Shown in pieces: positions 51,726 to 61,348 of a stretch of DNA of 64,000 bases (position 1 is the first letter of the stretch; each line of letters starts with the position of its first letter). The DNA is taken from the NCBI GenBank assembly GCA_902786345.1, contig CADACB010000020.1:1-64000 (forward strand). Reading direction: 5' to 3'. Below the pieces are notes generated by a model, which did no database searches, was not told the DNA's origin, and saw nothing but the letters and a program-made list of their open reading frames with translations. Both the position numbers and the translations under genes were made by a program. The stretch comes from an uncultured Ruminococcus sp. GTDB taxonomy: Bacteria > Bacillota > Clostridia > Oscillospirales > Acutalibacteraceae.

Positions 51726-53852
51726 GTGAACACAGAAACTCTTTATGAATACTATGGACGTCAGAAAGAGGGAATGAAAACATCCCTGATCCCATTTGTT
51801 ATACTTCAGCAAATAAACGGATCTGCACGTGTTGTAATTATGTCTGACGGGTTCTGCACTCTTTTTAACGAGAGCAGAGAACGTATAATATACAAAATGG
51901 AAAACAAAGTTTACAGTGAGATATATCCTGAGGATGTGGAAAAGCTTTCCAGCAGCTTCGACAGCTTTATATCAGATAAAACCGGATGCGATATTGTTTT
52001 CCGAAGAAAATCAGGCAGCGATCTGAGGTCCATAAGACTGCAGGGAGACTGCTTCCTTTCTGAAACAGGCGAACATCTGTATATTATATGGTGCAGCGAT
52101 GTTACAGAGATCATCAAGGCGGAAAAAAACAATACTTATTTTGACAAGCTCACAGGTCTTCCAAATATGTCAGCTTTCGCTATACTTGCAGAAAACGAAC
52201 GACTTGAAATGAGAAAAAAAGAAACACTACCTGCCTTTGTATATTTTGACATAAGGGATATGAAGGCTATAAACGAAAAGTATGGTTTCTCAAAGGGCAA
52301 TGGTATTCTTACCGGAATATCATATGTGCTTAAGGATATTTTCGGAAACTCTGCGATCTCAAGGTTCTCCGATGATCATTTCGTGGTTCTTTCACAACGA
52401 AGACAAATAGAGCAAAAAATAGAACAGGTTCATAACGATATACTCAATAACCCTACAGGCATACCCGTTCAGATATGTGCAGGAATATACATTGATGATA
52501 AAAAGGATGTAGATATATTCTCTGCCTGTGACAGAGCGAGACTTGCGTGCAAAAGCATAAAGGGCGATTATGGTATCAAATACCGTGTCTTCGACCGTGA
52601 AATGTATAATATTTACCACAGGCGCAGACATATACTCAATCATTTTGATGATGCCTTGGAAAACGGCTATATAAAGCTGTATTATCAGCCTATAATACGA
52701 ACAGTAACAGGGAAAATATGCGATATGGAGGCACTTGCCAGATGGATAGATCCTGAAAAAGGTATGCTTCCGCCTTCACAGTTTATCTCTGTGCTTGAGG
52801 ATAACAGACTCATAAACAAACTCGACTTCTATATGCTAAAAAAAATATGCGAAAGTCTTAATGAACAAAAAAAGCAGAACATACCTCTTGTACCTGTTTC
52901 TGTAAATCTTTCACGTATTAATTTTGAGCTTTGCGATGTGGTTGATGAGGTGCTCGAAATTGTAGACGAATATAACATTTCACATAATCTCATAACAATA
53001 GAAATAACGGAAAGTGCTTTTATAAACAATCAGCAGTTCCTTGAAAACCAAATAAATCGTTTCAGAGAAGCAGGCTTTAACGTATGGATGGATGACTTCG
53101 GCAGCGAGTATTCCTCTCTCAATACACTTCAGGAATACACCTTCGACCTGATAAAGCTTGATATGCGTTTTATGAAGAATTTCAGTCTGACCGGAAAAAA
53201 TCGACTTATACTTTCTGACATCATAAGTATGATCTCAAAACTTGGAGTTCATACTTTAGCGGAGGGTGTTCAGACCAAGGAACAGCTGAGGTTTCTCAGA
53301 GACGCCGGCTGTGACAAGGTGCAGGGCTATCTTTTCAGCAAGCCAATGCCGTGTGAGTATTTCTATAACAAAACAGTTGTTTTCAAAAATCTGGAATATG
53401 ACGATATTAAACGCTCGGATTATTACCGCCGTATAGAAACAACCGGACTTGGATTTCCTGCAATTCCCGATTCCGATGGATTCTCCGGCGATTCAAGCGG
53501 AACACCGTCGGCTGTTCTTGAGTTTCACGGTAATTCCTGCAAGATACTCAAGGCAAATAATGCCTATAAGCATTTCCTTGAAATGATAGGAATTGACCAC
53601 GATCTTATTTACGGAGATTACTATAAATGGGAGCGTCAGCCCTCAGAGGATTTTATTCTCGCTGCAAAAAAATGTATGGCCTCAAGAAAGAATGAAACAT
53701 TGGATAACTATACCGAAGGAGATATGAGGGTTTCAGCCAAACTTATAAGCGTTGCATATGATGCAAAAAGTTTCACAGGTGCAATACTTGTTATAATAAC
53801 AAAACTCAAAAAAATCAATGAGGCTTTAACTGAAAACACAGCCGAAGCATAA
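51726..53852 (+). CDS. PAS, degenerate GGDEF and EAL domain protein
   Basis: A 708-residue cytoplasmic signalling protein. Residues 1-130 resemble a PAS sensor, 135-300 a GGDEF domain whose active motif is SRFSDDHF in place of GGDEF, so diguanylate cyclase activity is probably lost. The EAL domain (about 305-560) starts YYQPIIRTVTGKICDMEALA and keeps ITESAFI, WMDDFGSEYSSL, DLIKLDMRF and AEGVQTKEQ, so cyclic-di-GMP hydrolysis is likely retained. A second PAS-like segment ends the protein. GTG 51726 follows GGGGGAGG; reading on upstream would overlap the SulP gene. Its nearness to the SulP gene (175 bases) may mean co-transcription. Confidence 0.9.
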   Translation: MNTETLYEYYGRQKEGMKTSLIPFVILQQINGSARVVIMSDGFCTLFNESRERIIYKMENKVYSEIYPEDVEKLSSSFDSFISDKTGCDIVFRRKSGSDLRSIRLQGDCFLSETGEHLYIIWCSDVTEIIKAEKNNTYFDKLTGLPNMSAFAILAENERLEMRKKETLPAFVYFDIRDMKAINEKYGFSKGNGILTGISYVLKDIFGNSAISRFSDDHFVVLSQRRQIEQKIEQVHNDILNNPTGIPVQICAGIYIDDKKDVDIFSACDRARLACKSIKGDYGIKYRVFDREMYNIYHRRRHILNHFDDALENGYIKLYYQPIIRTVTGKICDMEALARWIDPEKGMLPPSQFISVLEDNRLINKLDFYMLKKICESLNEQKKQNIPLVPVSVNLSRINFELCDVVDEVLEIVDEYNISHNLITIEITESAFINNQQFLENQINRFREAGFNVWMDDFGSEYSSLNTLQEYTFDLIKLDMRFMKNFSLTGKNRLILSDIISMISKLGVHTLAEGVQTKEQLRFLRDAGCDKVQGYLFSKPMPCEYFYNKTVVFKNLEYDDIKRSDYYRRIETTGLGFPAIPDSDGFSGDSSGTPSAVLEFHGNSCKILKANNAYKHFLEMIGIDHDLIYGDYYKWERQPSEDFILAAKKCMASRKNETLDNYTEGDMRVSAKLISVAYDAKSFTGAILVIITKLKKINEALTENTAEA

Positions 53853-53861
53853 CTCCATTAA

Positions 53862-53911
53862 ACAAACGGGTTGCCGCAGCAGTCAAAACTGCATGTGGCA
53901 ACCCGTTTGTT
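53862..53911. terminator. Bidirectional terminator between the EAL gene and the kinase operon
   Basis: ACAAACGGGTTGCC / GGCAACCCGTTTGT with an inner GCAG/CTGC stem, between convergent genes. Confidence 0.85.
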
Positions 53912-55208
53912 AAATCTTGAACTGACACAAAAAGCATATAACTCCATCACTCCAGCTTGCTGAGATATTCCCCTTAAAGCTCCTGACAATGCTCTCGGCT
54001 ATTGAGAGTCCGATACCATAACCGCCCTTGTCTATATTATGGGAATTATCTGCCCTGTAAAATCTTTCAAAATACTTTGAGCATTCCTCGTTATTTCCAT
54101 TAGCATAATCATTATATACAGCAAACCTTATGTTTCTTCCCTTTGCTGTAAGCTTTATACTTATCTTACCCTTATCATCACAATATTTTATTGCGTTGTC
54201 AGTCAGAATTGTAATAAGCTGACGTATTTTTCCCTCGTCCGCTTTCATCACAACACCATCTGCAATTTTCTTTTCAAGGATTTTCTCGTCATTAGCCGCT
54301 ACTGATGCAAAACTGTCCGCAACCTCATTTGCAGTTTTGGAAACATCAACATCAGTCAGACTTTTTTCATCAGGTTTTTCCTCTGAACGGGCTATTGTTA
54401 TAAGAGCCTTGATAAGTTCTGTCATATGATCTATCTGGCGCATCGTTGACTGATTCCATTCATTTTCCCCATTGATCATCATTTCAAGCTCTGTATTTGC
54501 CTTTATAACAGCAAGTGGTGTTTTAAGCTCATGTCCTGCATTTGTAATGAACTGCTTCTGACGCTCCGCATTTTTTATTTCAGGACGTATCATTTTTGAT
54601 GACAGCACTCTGATAAGCACATAAGCCATAATTGAGCCAAAAATAATAAGAGTCAGCTCTATATTTAAAAGTCTTCTTATGTTCGACATACCAACAGAGC
54701 AGTCAACAAAAACAACAAGCTTCTGATCATCGGTCTCTGTCAATTTATAATAATAATCCCCAACCGATCCATAAGTTCTTTTCTTTTCAACTGCCGATTT
54801 TGCATATTCGATTGCCTGATTTGAGCTTACGGCAAAAATACTGCCGGTATCAACAGAGGACGCCTTGCCCTCCGAATTAAACTTAACAGAAAAATATCTT
54901 GTGGAATATCTGAATTCCGGTGATGAATCTATTCCTGTATGGAACACATCATTCAAGAAGTTTGTGAACGGATCTGTGTCTGAGTCATCAATAGGTCTTC
55001 CGCTTTTTCTTTCAAAGGCATTATCCGACTCTAGAATATTTCCCCCGTTGTCCGATATAAAATTAAGGACTGAACGTGCGTATGCCATAGTACTATGAAG
55101 GTTGAGAATATATATCATACCGCCCATAACAAACATAACCGTAACAAAAGATAAAAATGCAGACCATATAAATTTTCTTCTCAGCTTTTTTATTGCCCGC
55201 TCACTCAT
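53910..55208 (-). CDS. Two-component sensor histidine kinase
   Basis: A 432-residue membrane kinase. Two membrane helices (about 13-35 and 182-205) flank an extracellular sensor part. The H box is FITNAGHELKTPLAVIKANT (His about 226), N box DNAIKYC, and G box GGYGIGLSIAESI. It is the third gene of the operon with the small (p)ppGpp synthetase and the response regulator, 33 bases after the latter. Stimulus unknown. Confidence 0.93.
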   Translation of the reverse strand: MSERAIKKLRRKFIWSAFLSFVTVMFVMGGMIYILNLHSTMAYARSVLNFISDNGGNILESDNAFERKSGRPIDDSDTDPFTNFLNDVFHTGIDSSPEFRYSTRYFSVKFNSEGKASSVDTGSIFAVSSNQAIEYAKSAVEKKRTYGSVGDYYYKLTETDDQKLVVFVDCSVGMSNIRRLLNIELTLIIFGSIMAYVLIRVLSSKMIRPEIKNAERQKQFITNAGHELKTPLAVIKANTELEMMINGENEWNQSTMRQIDHMTELIKALITIARSEEKPDEKSLTDVDVSKTANEVADSFASVAANDEKILEKKIADGVVMKADEGKIRQLITILTDNAIKYCDDKGKISIKLTAKGRNIRFAVYNDYANGNNEECSKYFERFYRADNSHNIDKGGYGIGLSIAESIVRSFKGNISASWSDGVICFLCQFKI

Positions 55209-55241
55209 AACAACACTTCCTTATTCTTCACAACAGAATTG

Positions 55242-55904
55242 TCACGCAAGTCTGAAGCCTGTGTCGGCATTGCCTTCAATTGTTACATCAGAAGCCACAG
55301 CTCTCAGTTTTCTTTTCAGGTAGGAAATATACAGATAAACAGTATCAGTCTTTACTTCTGGAGCATTATCCCATACTCTTTCCTTGAGATGGATCACATC
55401 AACATAGCGTTCTTTATTAAGGATAAGATTTTGCATAAGCTCAAATTCCTTAATAGATAATCTTACTGTATTCTCTGAACTCAACTCCAAAGATTCCGAT
55501 TTCAGGGATATGTCCTTATAGCTTAACTCCTTTGTACCATAGTCTGTCTTTCTTCTTGTCAGCGCTCTCACCCTTGCAAGAAGCTCTTTAATCGCAAAAG
55601 GCTTTGTAAGGTAATCATCAGCACCTGCATCCAATCCGACAACCCTGTCCTCTATCTCTGATTTTGCAGTAAGCATAAGAACAGGAGTAAGAATATTCTT
55701 TTCTCTCAATATATGCAAAACCTCAATGCCGTCCTTTTTAGGCATCATCACATCAAGTATAATGCAGTCATATGAATCAACGTCTATTCTGTCAACTGCC
55801 TCCTGCCCGTCAAATGTCGGATCAACAGTATAGCCTTCGTGTTTGAGCACAGCTGTAAGAGCATTATTCAGATCTTTTGTATCCTCAGCCAGAAGTATTT
55901 TCAT
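55242..55904 (-). CDS. OmpR-type response regulator
   Basis: A 220-residue DNA-binding regulator. The receiver domain has the acidic pair (LLAEDTKD), phospho-acceptor Asp51 in CIILDVMMPKKDG, the Thr of VLMLTAKSE and the Lys of DYLTKPFA. The C-terminal winged helix has LSIKEFELMQNLI and VYLYISYLKRKL. It overlaps the stop of the preceding synthetase gene by one base and precedes its partner kinase. Confidence 0.95.
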   Translation of the reverse strand: MKILLAEDTKDLNNALTAVLKHEGYTVDPTFDGQEAVDRIDVDSYDCIILDVMMPKKDGIEVLHILREKNILTPVLMLTAKSEIEDRVVGLDAGADDYLTKPFAIKELLARVRALTRRKTDYGTKELSYKDISLKSESLELSSENTVRLSIKEFELMQNLILNKERYVDVIHLKERVWDNAPEVKTDTVYLYISYLKRKLRAVASDVTIEGNADTGFRLA

Positions 55905-56518
55905 TACTGTTTCCTCTTTTCGTTCAGACTTTTTGAATTCTCAAATATCATATCTCTTATTGTCTGCATAGAAAGATCTGTAGAGGCAAGTTCATCTGCA
56001 CAGCGTTTCAGTTCATTGACAATAAGTTCATTTTTATCTCCGACCTGTTTTTTATATTTAAGGTGGTGTTCAAGTGCCGCCCACGTATCCATTGATATTG
56101 TTCTGAGCTGGATCTCCGCAAAAATACCGTCAGTTGTTTTCAGTATCATATGGTAACTTCTATAGCCGTTTGGCTTTGCATGGCTAATATAATCCTTTTC
56201 TTCAACAACCTGAAATTTTCCTGATACTTTCAGCTGATCCTTTATTGCATAGACGTCATCAACAAAAGCACACACTATTCTTGCGCCTACGGCATCCTTT
56301 ATGATACCCAATGCAGACTCTTGTGTTTCAGGCAACCCTTTCCTCCTGCACTTTTCACGCATACTTGTCTCACTCTTGATTCTTGTGAGATAATGTTCTA
56401 CCGGATCCATCCCGATCCTTGCGCACATTTCTTTTCTAATATCGGAGATGCTTTCTGAAAGCTCAGTTTCTGTTTTTTTCAACGCTTCCAGCTTGTCACC
56501 ATAAATACTATTATTCAT
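55904..56518 (-). CDS. Small alarmone synthetase (RelA/SpoT synthetase domain)
   Basis: A 204-residue protein with only the (p)ppGpp synthetase domain and no HD hydrolase part, like RelQ/RelP of Firmicutes. GARIVCAFVDDVYAIKDQL, HAKPNGYRSYHMIL and AEIQLRTISMDTWAALEHHL carry the substrate-binding residues and the Glu-x-Gln catalytic motif. Such enzymes make (p)ppGpp from GTP/GDP and ATP under envelope stress. Being the first gene of an operon with a two-component system is notable and suggests joint control. Confidence 0.9.
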   Translation of the reverse strand: MNNSIYGDKLEALKKTETELSESISDIRKEMCARIGMDPVEHYLTRIKSETSMREKCRRKGLPETQESALGIIKDAVGARIVCAFVDDVYAIKDQLKVSGKFQVVEEKDYISHAKPNGYRSYHMILKTTDGIFAEIQLRTISMDTWAALEHHLKYKKQVGDKNELIVNELKRCADELASTDLSMQTIRDMIFENSKSLNEKRKQ

Positions 56519-56565
56519 ACTCTGATCTCCCCGGCGGCAACCCGCCGCAGTATTAAGCCTTGTGC

Positions 56566-58356
56566 TTATTTGATAGGCTCAAAATCGGCTGCTCCGTGTT
56601 TGCAAAGAGGACAAACAATATCCTCAGGCAGTTCATCGCCTTCATAAATATATCCGCAAACCTTGCATACCCAGCCCTTTTTGCCTTCTGTCTCAGGTTT
56701 TGGCTTTACGTTTTTTTGATAATATGTATATGTCATTGTTTCCTTGTCTGAAAGCACTCTGGCTTCTGTAACACTGCATATGAACATACCATGGGTTTCA
56801 AGATCAACATATTCCTCAACCTTTAATGACATAAATGAATTTATATATTTCGGAAGGAATACAAGTCCGTTGTCAGAATAAAGAGGCTCACAGCCCTCAA
56901 ATTTATTGACATTTCTTCCGCTCCTGAAGCCGAAGCTCTCAAACACCTTAAAGGGTGCCTCAACAGAAAGACAATTCACATTCATTTTTCCCGTCTGCTT
57001 TATAACGTGATGAGAATAATTCTGCTTATTTATGCATACAGCTATCCTGTTAGGAGAATCCGTCACCTGAGTTATAGCATTTACGATAAGACCGTTGTCC
57101 TTTTTGCCATCATTTGATGTTACAACATAAAGTCCATATCCAATATTAAAAAGGGCAGTCATATCATTTTTATTGGCAGTTTCATCGTGCTGTGAAAGAT
57201 AGTCCTTACATAGCTCATTTGCAAGAGCTTCAAGCTGACTGCTGCTTTCCTCGTTGAGTGCAGACATAATCTTAACAGTAGTATCGGTAAAGCTTATATT
57301 TTTACAACCCTCAAGCATCTTTTTCATAGTCTTTGCAGCAAGCGGTGCCCATGAACCGTTTTCAATAAGACCTATTGTTTTATTGCGGAAATTCCTTTCT
57401 GTGAGGTGATTTATAAATTCACGCATAAACGGGAATATTTCTGCATTATATGTAGTTGTTGCAAGCACTATCCTGCCATAACGAAAGGCATCTTCAACAC
57501 ACTCAGCCATATCCTCACGTGCAAGGTCATTTACAACAACCTTCGGACAGCCCTTTGCTCTTAGCTTTTCGGCAAGAAGTTCTACAGCCTTTTTGGTGTT
57601 GCCGTAAACAGATGTATACGCTATCATAATGCCTTCGCTCTCTGTAGAATAACTTGACCATGTATCATAAAGACCTATGTAATAACCAAGATTTTCATTA
57701 AGTACAGGGCCGTGAAGCGGGCATATTATTTCAATGTCAAGAGCTGATGCTTTTTTAAGCAGAGCCTGAACCTGTGCACCATATTTTCCTACAATTCCGA
57801 TATAGTATCTTCTTGCCTCACATGCCCAGTCTTCTGCAACATCTAATGCTCCAAACTTTCCGAAGCCGTCAGCCGAAAACAACACCTTATCTTTACTGTC
57901 ATATGTCACCATAACCTCTGGCCAATGAACCATAGGCGCACCTACAAAATGCAGCGTGTGTGTACCAAGTTCCAGGGTATCGCCCTCTGCAATTACAATG
58001 CGTCTGTCTTCAAACTGTGTACCAAAAAAATTTTTCATCATTGTAAATGCCTTAGAGCTTGAAACGATCACAGCATCCGGATAATTTTCCATAAAGCTCA
58101 TTATATTTGCACTGTGATCGGGCTCCATATGCTGAACTACAAGATAATCAGGCTTGCGTCCGTTAAGAGCATCCTCAAGATTATTCAGCCATTCGTGCTT
58201 GAAGTTTCTATCAACAGTATCCATAACAACAACCTTTTCGTCAAGTATAACATAAGAGTTATATGCCATACCGTTTGGTACAATATACTGTCCTTCAAAG
58301 AGATCTATTTTGTGGTCATTAACACCCACATAAATAATATCGTTAGTAATTTTCAT
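56566..58356 (-). CDS. Flavodiiron protein (FprA) with flavin reductase and rubredoxin domains
   Basis: A 596-residue oxygen- or NO-reducing enzyme of anaerobes. Residues 1-250 are the metallo-beta-lactamase-like diiron domain with HMEPDHSANI, APMVHWPEVM and CPLHGPVL; 255-395 are flavodoxin (IAYTSVYGNTKKAVELL); 405-555 a flavin-reductase-like domain (ALFNIGYGLYVVTSNDGKKD); the last 45 residues are a rubredoxin with CKVCGYIYEG and CPLCKHGAADFEPI. This four-part chain could take electrons from NAD(P)H or rubredoxin within one protein. It protects against oxygen. It stands alone between the kinase operon and a lipoprotein. Confidence 0.95.
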   Translation of the reverse strand: MKITNDIIYVGVNDHKIDLFEGQYIVPNGMAYNSYVILDEKVVVMDTVDRNFKHEWLNNLEDALNGRKPDYLVVQHMEPDHSANIMSFMENYPDAVIVSSSKAFTMMKNFFGTQFEDRRIVIAEGDTLELGTHTLHFVGAPMVHWPEVMVTYDSKDKVLFSADGFGKFGALDVAEDWACEARRYYIGIVGKYGAQVQALLKKASALDIEIICPLHGPVLNENLGYYIGLYDTWSSYSTESEGIMIAYTSVYGNTKKAVELLAEKLRAKGCPKVVVNDLAREDMAECVEDAFRYGRIVLATTTYNAEIFPFMREFINHLTERNFRNKTIGLIENGSWAPLAAKTMKKMLEGCKNISFTDTTVKIMSALNEESSSQLEALANELCKDYLSQHDETANKNDMTALFNIGYGLYVVTSNDGKKDNGLIVNAITQVTDSPNRIAVCINKQNYSHHVIKQTGKMNVNCLSVEAPFKVFESFGFRSGRNVNKFEGCEPLYSDNGLVFLPKYINSFMSLKVEEYVDLETHGMFICSVTEARVLSDKETMTYTYYQKNVKPKPETEGKKGWVCKVCGYIYEGDELPEDIVCPLCKHGAADFEPIK

Positions 58357-58391
58357 AGCTTACCTCCGGATTTTTTTATAAATTTTATAAA

Positions 58392-59210
58392 TCAGGCTTC
58401 TTCGCCTTCCTCAAGAATACCATCATAGCTTATTGTTATAGTCTGATTGTCAAGTGATCCTTTTGCATAAGAAACAGCATAGCAAACGTATTTTTTATTG
58501 CTGTTAGCCTTTGGCTCATTGCCCCAAAGACCTATATTCACATTGTTATCGCCCTTATAGACTATATCTCCGAGATCAGGATCGTCATTTGCATCACTTG
58601 CCGCAACCACTAAAATAATATCCTGGGCTACAAAGAAATCATCGCCATATTCAGATGATTTTGTCACAAAGTCTGTTTGACTTCCTGAGGCAGAGCTTTT
58701 ATTAAGTGAATAAGTATTTCCGTATTTCTGAATAAAATCAGAAAGTTCCGATTTTGACTTGATGATATAATATGCCGGCAGCTTTACATCAGCTCCTATA
58801 TTCGCCCCGTCAAGACTGAACGCAGCATAAGTAAGGTCAACAAACGGATCATCAGCTATCAGGCTGTTGTCCCCCTGCTCAGGATCTATTACTGACTCCT
58901 CGCTGTCTTCTTCACTATCTTCAGTGTTCTCATCAGGATCTTCTGTATTTCCTTCCTCAACTGCATCAGAAACTTCGGTATTACTTTCTGTTTTGCTATC
59001 AGCTGATGTATTACCGTTTTCTGATGAATCAGCCGTCTTTTCAGAAGCAGCCGCATCACCTGATACATCAGCATTCGCAGAAGCTTCACTGCCTGACGAA
59101 ACCGCAGAACTGCCTGATGATGCAGAAGATGAATCATTATTTCCCGAACAACCTGCTGAAACAGCCGCTATTAATATTCCTGCCAATAAAACACATAATT
59201 TCTTTTTCAT
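58392..59210 (-). CDS. Lipoprotein with acidic Ser-rich linker
   Basis: A 272-residue lipoprotein: signal sequence and lipobox VSAGC at residues 17-21, a long linker rich in Ser, Glu, Asp and Ala (about 22-115), and a globular domain (about 120-272) with YYIIKSKSELSDFIQKYG and FFVAQDIILVVAAS. The latter resembles PrcB-type C-terminal domains, weakly. Function unknown. Confidence 0.75.
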   Translation of the reverse strand: MKKKLCVLLAGILIAAVSAGCSGNNDSSSASSGSSAVSSGSEASANADVSGDAAASEKTADSSENGNTSADSKTESNTEVSDAVEEGNTEDPDENTEDSEEDSEESVIDPEQGDNSLIADDPFVDLTYAAFSLDGANIGADVKLPAYYIIKSKSELSDFIQKYGNTYSLNKSSASGSQTDFVTKSSEYGDDFFVAQDIILVVAASDANDDPDLGDIVYKGDNNVNIGLWGNEPKANSNKKYVCYAVSYAKGSLDNQTITISYDGILEEGEEA

Positions 59211-59255
59211 AAGTAATCTCCTCCTGAAATGTTAATATAATTGTTAATAAAACTA

Positions 59256-59924
59256 CTATCTTGTAAGTGCAACAAATGAATTCTTTTTAAGACTTTTAAG
59301 AAATCGGCATTTTCCAATATTCTTTCCGCCACATTTCAGACAGATACTGATGGGCGTTCTGCCGGAAGAAACGTCTATATTTGTATTTGCTGCTCTCAGC
59401 CTTGCCTCGTCTCTTTCCTTTGATAACCTTTTATAACTGAGGTTCATAACCTGCTCGGTTATATCAATAAGATCACCCTTTTCCAAGCCCTCGATTATAG
59501 CGCCCGAAACAACAGGAATGGTCACATATCTGTCAATATCCGCCATATTTATATATTTTGTTTTGCAGTTTCCACACATAGAGCCGCTGATAACCTCTGC
59601 CTGATGTCCAAAGTTGCTTTTTATAAAATCTATGCTTACATTTCTGCCGTCACGTTCAAACTTTGCAAGCTGCATAGCCATTGCAACAAGTCCTCCAAAA
59701 TACTGAGAAGTCCAGTATTTCTTTTCCTCGGACTCAAATTTCACTTTGTCAAAATTGAATTTATCAAATTTACCGCCTTTAGAAAATGCCTTTAAAAAAT
59801 GTTCAGTATCTGAAGAAGCTGTCCATTTGACCAGACACTCGGATATATAATCGGCATAAGAATCCTCTCCGCAATCCCTGAGCACCTTTTCCATTGCTCT
59901 TACAGAGATCTCATAGAATTTCAT
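59256..59924 (-). CDS. Hypothetical protein with two cysteine pairs
   Basis: A 222-residue protein of no family I recognise. A helical N-terminus (MKFYEISVRAMEKVLRDCGE) is followed by MCGNCKTKYINMADIDRY in the middle and ICLKCGGKNIGKCRF at the end; the cysteines could bind zinc. AAGGAGG precedes ATG 59924. Confidence 0.65.
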   Translation of the reverse strand: MKFYEISVRAMEKVLRDCGEDSYADYISECLVKWTASSDTEHFLKAFSKGGKFDKFNFDKVKFESEEKKYWTSQYFGGLVAMAMQLAKFERDGRNVSIDFIKSNFGHQAEVISGSMCGNCKTKYINMADIDRYVTIPVVSGAIIEGLEKGDLIDITEQVMNLSYKRLSKERDEARLRAANTNIDVSSGRTPISICLKCGGKNIGKCRFLKSLKKNSFVALTR

Positions 59925-60214
59925 TTATATTGTCCTCCTTGATAATTTGAATATGTTGTTACAAGAGTATAGTGTTTGTGCATCATAGCGCATCTGTGCG
60001 TTTATTATGATTATATATGAAAAAGTAAAAATAAACAATGGATTTTGTTAATTTTTTTTAAAATGTTACACTTTTCAAATTGACAAACCATTCAGGATAA
60101 CATATACTTTATTATGAAGTATTGTAATCAGCCGTAAAAACAATGCACATTTTTAAATAACCTTGATGCTGACGACATTAACTTCTACAATTTTTAAGCA
60201 AAGGACTGTAAGCT

Positions 60215-60661
60215 ATGAAATGTCAGAAATGCGGCACAATGCTGCCTGATAACTTCAAGTTTTGTATTAAATGCGGGAATAAACTCACAACAGACACTCA
60301 GCCTGGGCAGGCTGCTCCAGAAACTGTTCAGGGTAAGCCGCACATATCAGAAAGACATTTTTCACTTGAGGATATTGCACATCAACAGGAAGAAAAAAAT
60401 GACATCGGTTTCAGTTCAATTGCCACAGCTGCCGATAACGAAGCCGATCATTATGACGAGTATAATCCCGACAGCGCCCCACCTCTTGACGGCACAAAAA
60501 AAACCTCTCAAAAATCAAGCGGAAGAAAAAGCTCAGACAATATACCTCTTTATAGTATAAGATACCCTGCCATACCATCTGGAGATCAGATACAAACATG
60601 CTTCTCCATTTTCGGCAGCGACGCCTCTCAGAAGATTGAGGCTTTTAAGAAAAACAAATAA
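60215..60661 (+). CDS. Zinc-ribbon protein
   Basis: A 148-residue protein. MKCQKCGTMLPDNFKFCIKC is a complete zinc ribbon; the rest is hydrophilic and probably disordered, with a short conserved-looking end (CFSIFGSDASQKIEAFKKNK). It is first in a run of four plus-strand genes with short gaps. The ribosome site upstream is weak. Function unknown. Confidence 0.7.
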   Translation: MKCQKCGTMLPDNFKFCIKCGNKLTTDTQPGQAAPETVQGKPHISERHFSLEDIAHQQEEKNDIGFSSIATAADNEADHYDEYNPDSAPPLDGTKKTSQKSSGRKSSDNIPLYSIRYPAIPSGDQIQTCFSIFGSDASQKIEAFKKNK

Positions 60662-60702
60662 ACTCTCATATCAACATTGACTATTACAAGGAGATGTACA
60701 TA

Positions 60703-61305
60703 ATGAATAAAAAAGAAAACCCAATGGCCAACAAGGAATTCGGAATTCCCGAAGAACCTAAGCAGCCTGTATTTCCGGATGAAATTGTAAATCCACAATA
60801 TAATATTTCAATGGAAGGCGATATAAATCCTCAGTATAATTTCGGTCAGGAAAGCACACCGGACTATTATTCATCTGAGAATCCTGATTTTACATCCGGT
60901 TCAGCACAACAGGACTACCCTGTCTTAAATAATAACGAACAATTCACTATGCAGGGCGGAGAATACCCCAATGCACATCCAGTTTCGGATTATTCTCAGC
61001 AGTTCAATGCTCCTCAGGGCTATCAACAGCAGGATTACAATATGAACGATCCTCAGCAGTTCAATGCTCCTCAGGGTTATCTGCAGCAGGATTACAATAT
61101 GAACGATCCTCAGCAGTTCAATGCTCCTCAAAGCTATCAACAGCAGGATTACAATATGAACGATCCTCAGCAGTTCAATGCTCCTCAGGGCTATCAGCAG
61201 CAGGATTACAATATGAACGATCCTCAGCGGTTCAATGCGCCTGAGAACTATCCCGGGGCACACAACGATCCCTGCAACGCTGACCCCGATGAAACAAATA
61301 ATTAA
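60703..61305 (+). CDS. Gln/Asn-rich tandem-repeat protein
   Basis: A 200-residue hydrophilic protein. Residues about 105-185 consist of four near-identical 19-residue units (QQFNAPQGYQQQDYNMNDP) and a partial one, 57 bases each. The N-terminal part has looser NPQYN repeats. No signal peptide or domain is visible; the composition resembles low-complexity, self-associating segments. ATG 60703 has AAGGAG nine bases upstream. It lies 42 bases after the zinc-ribbon gene. Confidence 0.7.
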   Translation: MNKKENPMANKEFGIPEEPKQPVFPDEIVNPQYNISMEGDINPQYNFGQESTPDYYSSENPDFTSGSAQQDYPVLNNNEQFTMQGGEYPNAHPVSDYSQQFNAPQGYQQQDYNMNDPQQFNAPQGYLQQDYNMNDPQQFNAPQSYQQQDYNMNDPQQFNAPQGYQQQDYNMNDPQRFNAPENYPGAHNDPCNADPDETNN

Positions 61306-61348
61306 CGTTGACAGAAAATGCTGACAGAAAAGAAAGAAGGATAATTAA

